Shown here: in pieces, positions 32,841 through 44,102 of the stretch
Position numbering within the stretch: position 1 is the first letter of the stretch
Layout of the letters: every line of letters begins with the position of its first letter
Assembly: GCA_030015575.1 (NCBI GenBank)
Contig: JASDDO010000001.1
Coordinates: 327,393,595-327,457,594 of the forward strand
DNA from: Agapanthus africanus
Taxonomy: Eukaryota > Streptophyta > Magnoliopsida > Asparagales > Amaryllidaceae
Reading direction: 5' to 3'
Length of the DNA: 64,000 nt
Position numbers and translations under genes: made by a program
Notes under the pieces: generated by a model
Told to the model about the DNA's origin: nothing
The model's input: the letters and a program-made list of their open reading frames with translations, nothing else
Databases searched by the model: none

Positions 32841-35075
32841 TGTAAGTGCACGGCGGCGCCCTGGTCGTCAATCCGACGGCCAAATGCGGAAACGGTGATA
32901 AACTTTAATTTTGCGAACTTAGCAAACCGGCACCACCACGCACTAAACCCCGGATCGGGCCATTAAACTAGATCTAGCAAAAACAAGATAGGGAAGAGAT
33001 ATACCGACTGATCCGAGTCCTCCGGTCTTCATCTCCACTCCGATCTCCTCGCGGAAACTCCGGTCGTCGCCTCCTCGCCGGAAGGGCACCACATCGCCTG
33101 TTTCTTTTACGGGCTCCCGCCTCAATACCAAGGCAACTCGGGCATGAAGCCGGCAAGTCGACATGCCCAAGATAAGCTGTAGAATGTGTAGTGTAGAGGC
33201 TATGTCTCACTTTGGGGTTATGTTGCCTTTGAAAGATGATGGAGGAATCAAGAAGAAAAATGGTGCTTGCATTTTTCTAGCATGAAAAAGAGATCAAGAA
33301 TAATGCTACCATACCAAAATGAAACTCTCTCATTTTTCCTCTCCTCTCCCAAAATGTTGGCCGGCCCATACTTATGGAAATGGTGGAGGGAATGGATATG
33401 TAGCATGAAGGGAGGTGAGTGTAGGAGAGAAGAAAAGGTGACCACATCAAAAGACCAAGAAACATCAACCATGCTTCACACTATTAAACCCATACCCTCT
33501 CATTAATCACAATTAATGCAAGAGAATCAAAATGATGGTGGAAAAGATATGATGCTTATCATAATCAAAACAATTGCAAGAAACCCCCTCCACAAATGTT
33601 ATTTGCACAATTGCAAATAACCCCCTCCATCGGAAAAGTCCGGCCGGGAAAGAACAAAGGAAAACCGGCCGGAACGGAATGCAAACTGGCAACTCCAGAA
33701 AACTGGTCCCATAATAAATTATAGGAAAACCCCGATACTGTGCATACACACCCGCATTTGTATTCCGTCCGGATACAAATGCAATGAGACAAAATCTACA
33801 CTGTACTAAACTAGGATCCGGCTTAAACCAAAGCCGGCTAGTTCTGTTCGTCCGATCCTGATCCGTGCAATACCGCACGTATCTGATCGAACCCTGCCAT
33901 ATACCTATACGGCCTCTAGTACAAACCGTCCGATCCTGATCCGTGCAATACCGCACGTATCTGATCGGACCCTGTCATATCTCCATACGGCCTCTACAGC
34001 GTTTCGCCCGAAAGCTGAGTAACTGAATGTGTGGCGGACTCTAAAGACTCATCAATACTATGGCTGTGGATTTAACCACTAGCACGTCAGAGGTATAAGC
34101 CAATACGTGACGGGCCACCAGCTATTGACCAAAAGGGACGTCGATGAGAGAACTCATCCTGACACCCTACTGAGCCTGTCAGTGACAATATCCGTACAGT
34201 CCGGTCCGTTCGTCTATGAGCATCGCATGTCGGGCCTAGGGGGTTGGTAAAAGTCAGACCCCCAAAAGCGGTACAAGTCGTGTCGGAGTGTAGCCCAGAA
34301 CACCCTGAGATACTAATGGAATACCTACCAGTAAATCTCCTGCCTTGGCCAAAGACTTCGTGTAATGGCTCTCCTAGACACAGCGCGACCTCACCCCCAA
34401 TACCGGGAGAGACGAACCCCCGAAGATCCGCTCACTGCCTCCATGTGGCTCGGGACTGTACCCAACTAAAACCTGTTTGCACGACTCCTTTGAGCCGTGG
34501 TAGGGTAGTAATCAAAGCACAGTGGGAACTCACACGAGACAAATGACGATCCCCAGGTCGATGAATTAACCTGTACACATGTCACCTGGGAACTGCTATC
34601 TGACGTCAGGTATAAGACCCACTAGCATGTTCCCGGCGAGTCCTGTCCGGTGTACTCATAACCCAATGAGCACCTGTATACATCTTAGGTGAACCAACTG
34701 ACACCAGTGGCTTGTGAGACCGGCCACCGCCCCTCGTCGGGGTCTCGACTGTATACACTAGTCTACTCTGGAGAATCGATGCCCTGTCTCGAAACTCCCA
34801 CGACTAGGGACTTTTAAGGATATGCTTGTAGACCCCAGCTCTCACGTATATGATCGCCCTCATACTGCCGGCAGTCAAGCAAGAATCCTAGGGGCTCTAT
34901 CAACGTGCAATAGCGACCTGTCAGGTCACCTAAAGCAGTACACGATGATAAAGGTAAACCAGATAGCAAACTATCATCTCGAGTAAGACTGTCGTACCGG
35001 GATAGGTCCTCCCTCAATCATTGCAATCACGTGCCTGTGATCCAATAATTGACTCTGAGGGCACTATCTCCAACA
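32841..35075 (-). mobile_element. Copia C 3' LTR (minus)
   Basis: A 2235-bp LTR. On the minus strand it starts TGTTGGAGATAGTGCCCTC at 35075 and ends GTGCACTTACA at 32841. It carries the 33-nt hairpin (33810-33842) and a doubled ~75-bp segment near 33849-33990 containing CGTGC-AATACC-GCACG. Confidence 0.93.
33849..33990 (-). repeat. Doubled LTR segment with CGTGC/GCACG hairpin
   Basis: Two adjacent copies of a ~75-bp segment each contain CGTGC-AATACC-GCACG within a longer imperfect palindrome (GATC arms). It is duplicated likewise in the other LTRs at about 41815-41957 and 60768-60900. Confidence 0.75.
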
Positions 35076-35086
35076 ATCTCCCACTT
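35076..35086 (-). other. Polypurine tract (copia C, minus)
   Basis: On the minus strand AAGTGGGAGAT sits directly before the 3' LTR, the same sequence as in copia A and B. Confidence 0.88.
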
Positions 35087-37637
35087 GTACTCAAGGCTAA
35101 TTATTGCGATGTCGCATACTCACAGCCCGTGTGATACCGAACACCCAACTCCTCTACTAGTCAGTCTCACAAAGCTCGTTTGCGAGACTATTGCGTTCGA
35201 GGAATAGCCTCAGCGAGTGGATCCGCTCTGATGTTTCTTTCTATGTCTCTCTATATCTCAAGTTCGCGGAGAAAACCATCTCCCGAAATGAGCAATACCT
35301 GTCTTAGAGTGTCTGGATGTCTGATGGGACCGAGCTCATAAATGAACTCCAAATCCAAACTTCTTAGACTGTATCGACAACTGAACTTAATCAGTATCCT
35401 GCGCCATGCCTCCCTCAGTATCTGCCTGGATCACCTGTCCAGAATACTGTTCCTCATCAGAGGGAAAACTATAACTCTGACAACCTCCTTGTCGTCCATG
35501 TCACCTTGGAAGCCTGGAGTGATAACCGTCTCCTAAAGAAGGCAGCCGTTATCATATCCCTAGAACATTCACTTATGTTCTAAAACTGCTTCCGACTGTT
35601 TCTCCAGGATTGGATCAATATCAACTTATTGCATCTAGTGCAAGAACAACATCTGGTGTGGTACTTGACATCTCATGATTGACTCAATTGCCTAAGCAAG
35701 TGATCTGCCAACCATGCACATCCCTTTCTACTTTAGTCTATAAGACACCTTTAGAGAGGGTGACTCCATTACCTGCAGGTACACTACCATGCCAAGAGTC
35801 GTCCATTCTAAATACTCTTAGAATGCTGTCAAAGTACCCTGATTGGGAAACCACCCAAATCTAGATCTAAAACCATAGATCTAGTAACCAGTATGTCTGA
35901 TATAATGTCCAAGTCCCATGTGGAGAAACCACTGTGTGACGACCAAAGTATAACCGATCGTAGTATAGGAGTTTCTTTTCCTACTCTGTGTATGTCATCC
36001 AAATACAGGATATCATACCCTACTACCTTCTCAACAGATCCATCCCCTATTCTGATGACGTCAAACCTATGACTGTCACATCAGAAATTGATGATCTATC
36101 TCCGCTACATCTGCTTTAGTCTACAAATAGACATAAGCCTGATGTCCACCAATGCTTCCGCTGCTCCCACTGACTACGACAACCCTCTGGCAGAGTCATA
36201 TAGACGTGCACTTCTAAAGCTAGTTTAGAACGACGCTATACTCATCCTCCTGCCGGGTCTCGCAGTCTGGAACAACAACAATGGCAAGTGTGGGTAAACA
36301 AGAACTTCCCTGTCACCGTCCTTGAGGCTACCGGAGTACCTCTCGGGTGCCTGAAGTTACCCACCTTATCTGCGGAGTGGCCAATGGAATGTCAAATCAG
36401 ATTGAATCTTTAGGTTCCTTATCAAATCTTCAGTAATCGTTTGCGGTTCTGGAATCACTTCCAGTTCTACCATAGTCCCACTATTGTTTTCTGAAAAAAT
36501 CCATTTTTAATAAAACTGTGGCGAGTCTAGAACAATATCGCTATTGTTCATCCAGATGGTAGAAAATCAACCCTCGTCATAGCCTGGGTCAACCCACAAA
36601 TAGCCATTACAGAAACGTGCCTTGAGTTATCCAGAGTCTGGTTTTAATCATAAGCCGGACAACTCCCCGTACCTTAACAATGTTAAGATATGAACTGTAC
36701 TATATCCAATATAGAACCAGATGCACTGATTTAATTGAACCAGATTCAAATCATGCAGCTGTCTCCAGTGCATGTCATCTAAATGGAGAGAGGCCGATCA
36801 GCGTTACTCAACTTAGGAATGCTTCCAATTATGAGTAACCTGAAAGAGAAGCAATTTCTCTTTATCATTACTATCAACTGAATACCATACACAAGTATCT
36901 ACATCTTCGATCACTTGAAGAATTCCGATACTTGCTACACTTGGTTCTCTACTATATTCAAATACCTATAACTCCTCAAAACTTAGACCCTGTGTTTCTA
37001 CGAAATACATGTCTAAGAACTAGAGAAGTTAAAAGTAAACAGAATATAGTATGAGGACCAACCCTTCTGTCCTAATGGACACTGGACAACATACAATACT
37101 CTGTATAAGTCCGCTGAGTCTGACAACTCTTTCACTGTGTGTCGTAGGTTGAAACTGTACTTATGGTTAAGAAGAATTACACTGCTGTTTAATGCTCCTT
37201 ACCTAACCATCCACTGATATAGGTAAATGTCATCGACATAATATCAAAAGGTATATCTCACTCTATGAAAATAGACGTACAGATATATCAATTTGAAATT
37301 GGTGCACAACAGCGGATATTCAAAACCAAATATTTGCCGACCGGCAAACATCCCAGGTGATCTCCTCAAATATCACCGATTACAACGAATCCCGATATAA
37401 TGAGGATGATTACCCTATTCCCAATAACTTACTCCCACTCACCAACTGTAAAAACCATACAGATGTGAGAATCAAACCTGGTAAATACATACCCTGGAGC
37501 AAGTGTCCAATCGGGAAATCAGTTTTCTTTTAACAGTACACAGTTGAACTGAAACATTGAAATGTTTCGATGGGGTATCTTGGTATTCCTAGTAATGCCT
37601 CTACCATTATCCAGATTCACAACTATAACCGTATAAT
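35087..37637 (-). pseudogene. Copia C pol remnant (minus)
   Basis: Only traces of coding sequence remain. The RNase H end can be traced near 35200-35330 by similarity to copia A, and a YVDD-like reverse transcriptase motif lies near 37228-37240. No long frame survives. It is broken beyond a useful count (many breaks). The contrast with the nearly identical LTRs is described in the findings. Confidence 0.6.
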
Positions 37638-38385
37638 TCTTTGCCACCTCTCCAAATCCCTTTATATGTCTTTAGTCATTACCTTCTGCACACCCCTTAG
37701 GCCAAATGGTTTTCTTCCTTCCCTACCGTTCGGCACCAGCCTATGGTTTGGAAGAAGACTATCCAATAAGCATAATGGGTGTACTGTCCTAATCCTAGGA
37801 GCACTCGCAATGCGAGAAAAGGTGAAGATAAAAGACAACCGAATAAACCTTATTCCTATTTCTCCTGGACCAAAATCCATCCCCGAACTGGAACAAGTTC
37901 CTTTCGAGTTCGTATATAACCATACGATGGAGTATCCAATAAACTGTGGATCTTCGTAGTGATACGGAGTGTCCTGGAGAAATACAAAGGTGATTTAGGA
38001 TTGGCGAAGAAATATTTGGTTTGGTCGTGAATATCAGTCGCAATTTACTTTGCCCTCTTACTAATCCCTTGCTTTGTCTTAATCTTAATACCTTCTGCAC
38101 ACCGTTTAGGCTAATTGGTTTTCTTCATTCCCTACCGGTCGGCACCAGCCTAAGGTTTGGAAGAAGACTATCCAATTTGCGTAATAGGTGTACTATCTCC
38201 TAAACCAAGGAGTACTCACAACTTGAGAAAAGGTAAAAGGGAAAAGACAACTGAATAATCCTATCCGTTTTCTCCAAAACCGGAAACTATCCTCGAATAA
38301 ATCCCTTCGAGTTCGTATATAACCATACGATGGTTTTGTCCAATGGAAGTGGACGTTCGCAGTAATACGGGGTGTCCTGGAGAAA
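37638..38385 (-). repeat. Imperfect tandem duplication, period ~409 bp
   Basis: 37638-37983 and 38047-38385 are about 80% alike by eye. Shared blocks include ACCTTCTGCACACC, CGGCACCAGCCTA and GTGTCCTGGAGAAA. It lies where GAG would be expected in the minus-strand copia C, yet neither copy reads as GAG. Origin unknown. Confidence 0.65.
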
Positions 38386-38811
38386 AGGGTAAAAGTAGGA
38401 GTGGCAATGAGGTCTGCAACTCTGACAATCCAAAAGCCAGTGTTAAGAAGGTTCGGTTAACTTGGTCACTGAGTCATAGTCTTAGGGTCGGGTCAATGGT
38501 CGCTGCCAAAGAGAGAGAGAGAAAAGAAACACTCAGCGTGCACTCAAACCTAGATCAGAATGGTTACCAATTTATCTAATCTGGAAACCTCCCACTGTAC
38601 CTCAAATTCTCCTCCAAACCTGAAAGAAGAATTAGTCGGGGTCACCCGAGGAGTAAACCAACTCATCAGTGGGAATCGGGATCCAACTCTCATCGCATGA
38701 TAACGTGACGGAATCCGCTCACGGTATCACACTCCAGAAGGTATGCGCATATCTGGCAAGTTTCAGTTCTTTTGAAACTCCCGATGTGATTTCTGCCCCA
38801 TGCTCTTATGA

Positions 38812-39008
38812 CCTTGACTAAGGCCAACAAATCATAAGTCACATGTCAAGTTCTACCCGTCATTGTCCAGGTTGATTTGAACCCATCCGTACAAGCCCTT
38901 GACTAAGGCCAACAAGGCTATACGACTGTCCCAAACCAACGCATCTATCTATGCAGCATATGAATACCCAATAGCTACCAAACACTGTGCCTTGACTAAG
39001 GCCAACAA
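38812..39008 (-). repeat. Triple TTGGC/GTCAA hairpin array, copia C (minus)
   Basis: TTGTTGGCCTTAGTCAAGG on the minus strand at 38990-39008, 38897-38915 and 38812-38830, spaced 93 and 85 bp, exactly as in copia A. The loop is CTTA instead of CAAA. Confidence 0.75.
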
Positions 39009-39157
39009 ACACAGCTTGCATACTATTGACTACCCATATGAAACGACGGAGGGCTACGAATGGTTTCTGGCGAAAACCTTTAACGTAATGAACTTGATAT
39101 CGTTGAAGGAACGGATAGCTTTTTATAAAATATAGTGACGAAAACCTTTACTAAAGA

Positions 39158-39322
39158 GGTCACTCCCGGTGAAGGGATCTCGGCTCTTTCCCCGTAGAAT
39201 GGGGTGCTGGATATTCATAACCGAATATCACTATGCAAAGCAAAAGTAATCGGCTATAGTGAAGTTAATGCCCTGACGCAAACTTCTGTCCAAGGGGTCA
39301 CTCCCGGTGAAGGGATCTCGGC
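39158..39322 (-). repeat. Two-copy CCGAGATCCC...CCGGGA leader repeat, copia C (minus)
   Basis: Units at 39158-39184 and 39296-39322 (period 138) match those at 30058/30202 and 63347/63474. Confidence 0.7.
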
Positions 39323-40550
39323 CCTTGCCTCGTCGACTGAGGAGCAGGATATTCCAATGAATACCACGATGCAAAACAAAAGTGAACGTCCTTGCAATAA
39401 CAGCTTTTTGAAAAGTGTTCCAACAACATCAGAATAGGTTTGTTTTAACTTGCATTGATCCGAATCAACGCAGTCCCATCAATTAATCACACCACAAAGA
39501 ACGAAAATATACTGATGTACGTATATGCCATCCGCATTCGTCACTGGGTCCCGTCATCACCCGTTAGGTTAGCTAACTAACGGCAGAGCGGGGACTGGAC
39601 TAGCGCGGATGAAAAACATATACAACAACTACTAATATATACCAATATATAGTATTTCGCTCAAGGCGTGAATAAAAATGCAACATCTCAGAAATGTACA
39701 GCATCACAGAACAATACAGATATCTGGGATCCCCGGGTTTCACAGAGCCACTACTGAAACCCGACGTTCCCCTGGTCGTGTGGATAGCCTGTGCAATGAA
39801 AACCTAGACCCCTACGGGCGCGGCAAGTCACCCGCCAAAACCTGAAGCGAGGCAGCCCCCTTCAGCGCCGTGAATGGACCACCCAACACTTCACGGAATC
39901 CGGTAACTTGGGCACCCCTCCTGGGTCAACCTGTACCCCCTACGAGTGAGGCGAATAGCCCGCCAATTCCAGACTGAAGCCCCTCCGTCTCATTGCCCTG
40001 AGATGCGGGCCCGTTGCCTTCTAGAACCCGGCTATCCGTGCACCCCTCCGCGGGGTAACCCTAGTACAGAAAGTAAAATATACATACACCGGGTACATCG
40101 ACCGCAACCAGGTCGTGCCCCAAAAGAATAATACAAACAGGCAGTGACGACAGTCCACATGTCGGACGCTCGCCCCGCAATATCAAATGTACATAATACA
40201 ACCACAACTGTACTAGCATTGCATCCAGGCTATCCCCCACGACCGATCCGCAACATCACAGCAAAACACAGAACATCAACGTGAAAGTCACGTTCGCAAA
40301 TCCGTCTAACCGGGCTATAGCAGTTAGACCGGATTTACCGATCGAGTGACATTCACGGTCGCAGATATAATGTAAATACTGTGAAAAATGTGTTTAAAAT
40401 ATCCGATCGATCAAAAATTAACAAGTGGGCCCCCAAACAATACTGTAGCACTCACAGAAAATCTGGGCCCAATTTTAATATTCCAAAACCCCTAAAATAA
40501 GCCCAGAAGCCCACAGGAGAAATTGGAAGCAATGATCCCACCAACCTGCG

Positions 40551-40591
40551 GCGGAACCGCGGCAACAAGGGGGGTTTTGCCGCGGTTCCGC
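40551..40591 (-). other. PBS-distal hairpin, copia C (minus)
   Basis: Perfect 15-bp arms GCGGAACCGCGGCAA and TTGCCGCGGTTCCGC, 214 nt after the primer-binding site, the same distance as in the plus-strand copia C at 62065. Confidence 0.75.
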
Positions 40592-40793
40592 GCTCGACCT
40601 GAGGGATCACTGTCTCGAATTTTCCCAGAGTTCTTAGAACTCCCTGCACATCATTCTGAGACCACCTGAAAAATTTTTAGACTTCAAAAAATTTCGACAG
40701 AAACTGATGTGAAGGAAAAATACGGTTTTTGGAAATTTTGGTCGATCGGAAATGTAAACACATCAAACGAAGCTAGACGAAGTTAATGGCGAG

Positions 40794-40805
40794 GCTCTGA
40801 TACCA
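40794..40805 (-). other. Primer-binding site, initiator tRNA-Met (copia C, minus)
   Basis: TGGTATCAGAGC on the minus strand, one base after the 5' LTR end. Confidence 0.92.
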
Positions 40806-40806
40806 C

Positions 40807-43041
40807 TGTAAGTGCACGGCGGCGCCCTGGTCGTCAATCCGACGGCCAAATGCGGAAACGGTGATAAACTTTAATTTTGTGAACTTAGCAAACCGGCACC
40901 ACCGCGCACTAAACCCCGGATCGGGCCATTAAACTAGATCTAGCAAAAACAAGATAGGGAAGAGATATACCGACTGATCCGAGTCCTCCGGTCTTCATCT
41001 CCACTCCGATCTCCTCGCGGAAACTCCGGTCGTCGCCTCCTCGCCGGAAGGGCACCACATCGCCTGTTTCTTTTACGGGCTCCCGCCTCAATACCGAGGC
41101 AACTCAGGCATGAAGCCGGCAAGTCGACATGCCCAAGATAAGCTGTAGAATGTGTAGTGTAGAGGCTATGTCTCACTTTGGGGTTATGTTGCCTTTGAAA
41201 GATGATGGAGGAATCAAGAAGAAAAATGGTGCTTGCATTTTTCTAGCATGAAAAAGAGATCAAGAATAATGCTACCATACCAAAATGAAACTCTCTCATT
41301 TTTCCTCTCCTCTCCCAAAATGTTGGCCGGCCCATACTTATGTAAATGGTGGAGGGAATGGATATGTAGCATGAAGGGAGGTGAGTGTAGGAGAGAAGAA
41401 AAGGTGACCACATCAAAAGACCAAGAAACATCAACCATGCTTCACACTATTAAACCCATACCCTCTCATTAATCACAATTAATGCAAGAGAATCAAAATG
41501 ATGGTGGAAAAGATATGATGCTTATCATAATCAAAACAATTGCAAGAAACCCCCTCCACAAATGTTATTTGCACAATTGCAAATAACCCCCTCCATCGGA
41601 AAAGTCCGTCCGGGAAAGAACAAAGGAAAATCGGCCGGAACGGAATGCAAACTGGCAACTCCAGAAAACTGGTCCCATAATAAATTACAGGAAAACCCCG
41701 ATACTGTGCATACACACCCGCATTTGTATTCCGTCCGGATACAAATGCAATGAGACAAAATCTACACTGTACTAAACTAGGATCCGGCTTAAACCAAAGC
41801 CGGCTAGTTCTGTTCGTCCGATCCTGATCTGTGCAATACCGCACGTATCTGATCGAACCCTGCCATATACCTATACGGCCTCTAGTACAAACCGTCCGAT
41901 CCTGATCCGTGCAATACCGCACGTATCTGATCGGACCCTGCCATATCTCCATACGGCCTCTACAGCGTTTCGCCCGAAAGCTGAGTAACTGAATGTGTGG
42001 CGGACTCTAAAGACTCGTCAATACTATGGCTGTAGATTTAACCACTAGCACGTCAGAGGTATAAGCCAATACGTGACGGGCCACCAGCTATTGACCAAAA
42101 GGGACGTCGATGAGAGAACTCATCCTGACACCCTACTGAGCCTGTCAGTGACAATATCCGTACAGTCCGGTCCGTTCGTCTATGAGCATCGCATGTCGGG
42201 CCTAGGGGGTTGGTAAAAGTCAGACCCCCAAAAGCGGTACAAGTCGTGTCGGAGTGTAGCCCAGAACACCCTGAGATACTACTGGAATACCTACCAGTAA
42301 ATCTCCTGCCTTGGCCAAGGACTTCGTGTAATGGCTCTCCTAGACACAGCGCGACCTCACCCCCAATACCGGGAGAGACGAACCCCCGAAGATCCGCTCA
42401 CTGCCTCCATGTGGCTCGGGACTGTACCCAACTAAAACCTGTTTGCACGACTCCTTTGAGCCGTGGTAGGGTAGTAATCAAAGCACAGTGGGAACTCACA
42501 CGAGACAAATGATGATCCCCAGGTCGATGAATTAACCTGTACACATGTCACCTGGGAACTGCTATCTGACGTCAGGTATAAGACCCACTAGCATGTTCCC
42601 GGCGAGTCCTGTCCGGTGTACTCATAACCCAATGAGCACCTGTATACATCTTAGGTGAACCAACTGACACCAGTGGCTTGTGAGACCGGCCACCGCCCCT
42701 CGTCGGGGTCTCGACTGTATACACTAGTCTACTCTGGAGAATCGATGCCCTGTCTCGAAACTCCCACGACTAGGGACTTTTAAGGATATGCTTGTAGACC
42801 CCAGCTCTCACGTATATGATCGCCCTCATACTGCCGGCAGTCAAGCAAGAATCCTAGGGGCTCTATCAACGTGCAATAGCGACCTGTCAGGTCACCTAAA
42901 GCAGTACACGATGATAAAGGTAAACCAGATAGCAAACTATCATCTCGAGTAAGATTGTCGTACCGGGATAGGTCCTCCCTCAATCATTGCAATCACGTGC
43001 CTGTGATCCAATAATTGACTATGAGGGCACTATCTCCAACA
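40807..43041 (-). mobile_element. Copia C 5' LTR (minus)
   Basis: 2235 bp, the same length as the 3' LTR and about 0.8% different. It holds the 33-nt hairpin at 41776-41808 and an open frame of about 150 codons in sense orientation (see findings). Confidence 0.93.
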
Positions 43042-43046
43042 AGTAT
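43042..43046. repeat. Target-site duplication AGTAT, right (copia C)
   Basis: Second copy of the 5-bp duplication (first at 32836-32840). Copia B pol resumes here. Confidence 0.93.
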
Positions 43047-44090
43047 ATCTTGAGAAGATTACTTTGTGTATATGGAATAGTTGAGACTTTCAAAGCTATG
43101 CTTAAGTCCATCCCGATCCTACTTGCCATTGCTACATACCATGATTACGATATCTGGCGGTTGGGTGTCAAGACTTCTTTTATAAATAATGATTTAGAAG
43201 AGAGCGTCTATAAGTACACAACCAGAGGGCTTCGTAGACAGTGGGAGCATCAAAAACGTGTGCAAGTTGCTTTATAAGTCAAAGCAGGCATTGCGGATTT
43301 GGAACATATGTTTTGATGTGGTAGTCAAAGCGTTTGACTTCATCAAAATGGTAGATGAACCTTATATATACAAAAAGGTAGTAGGGAGTATGGTGATGAT
43401 CCTCGTATTGTACGTGGATGACATACTCATGATAGGAAAGGAGTTTCCTATGCTACACTCGGTCAATCTCCTCTTATCACAAGGATTCTCCATATAGGAT
43501 CAAGGTGATACCTCCTAAATCCTGGATTATGGATTTATGAGATAAATTTAATTGGATGTTAGGATTCTCACTAGTTGTAGTGAGATGGTATCAATCGATC
43601 CTGGGGAGAATCACGGGAAAGGTTCCAGGGTGATAAGGACGACTGAATGTCAGTCACATGCATTGTCTTTACCCTCAGTAGAGGGATAGTATGTTGGAAG
43701 AGTTCCAAGCTAAATACCGTGACATACTAGATGATAAAGGCTGTTTACATTGCTACCAAGGATGCTACCAAAGAAATAGTCTGGATGTACACTAGTTCAT
43801 GAGATGAACTTCGTTCCTACCATTGTGTGACAATGGAGTTATGGCTTTGTCCAAGGAACCCCCGTCCCATCAGTAATCCAGACATATTCTTAGGCAGTAT
43901 CACCTGAACAGTGGAGATGGTTGATCTCCAGGGAGATCCAGGTTTAGGAGAGTAGACACAGAGGACAACACGGCGGATCCACTCACAAAGGCCTATTCCC
44001 AGGAGAGACTTTTATGGGATGGTTGAGTATGTGATACTTCAACCACTGCTGATTGGTAGGTATGAGATACTACAATATATGGCACTAGTG
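43047..44090 (+). pseudogene. Copia B pol remnant, 3' part
   Basis: Continuation of the decayed copia B polyprotein. It shows reverse transcriptase with LYVDDILMIG near 43410, followed by a weak RNase H region about 43650-44030. It is broken, with several breaks. It ends at the polypurine tract at 44092. Confidence 0.85.
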
Positions 44091-44091
44091 C

Positions 44092-44102
44092 AAGTGGGAG
44101 AT
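44092..44102 (+). other. Polypurine tract (copia B)
   Basis: AAGTGGGAGAT directly before the 3' LTR. Confidence 0.88.

Larger units (their letters stand above)
38386..40793 (-). mobile_element. Copia C leader (minus)
   Basis: Untranslated leader on the minus strand, from 40793 down to about 38480 where the CT-rich stretch before gag in copia A has its match. It holds the PBS-distal hairpin (40551-40591), two stem-closed domains (about 39930-40050 and 39800-39910), two CCGAGATCCC units (39158-39184, 39296-39322) and three TTGGC/GTCAA hairpins (38812-39008). Confidence 0.75.
32841..43041 (-). mobile_element. Copia C element, minus strand, complete ends
   Basis: A 10.2-kb element with two LTRs of 2235 bp each, primer-binding site (40794-40805), long leader, decayed coding remnant and polypurine tract (35076-35086), all on the minus strand. 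A perfect AGTAT target duplication flanks it. I counted about 17-18 differences between the LTRs (about 0.8%), suggesting an insertion of roughly 0.3 million years at 1.3e-8 per site per year. The coding region is far more decayed than such a young age allows, so it probably moved as a non-autonomous element using another copy's proteins. It sits in the pol of copia B. Confidence 0.92.

Noticed and set aside
42210-42512. 100-codon frame antisense to the copia C LTR, also at 34244-34546 and 60195-60497
   Set aside because: Its conservation follows the LTR DNA itself, it runs against LTR transcription, and it has no recognised domain.
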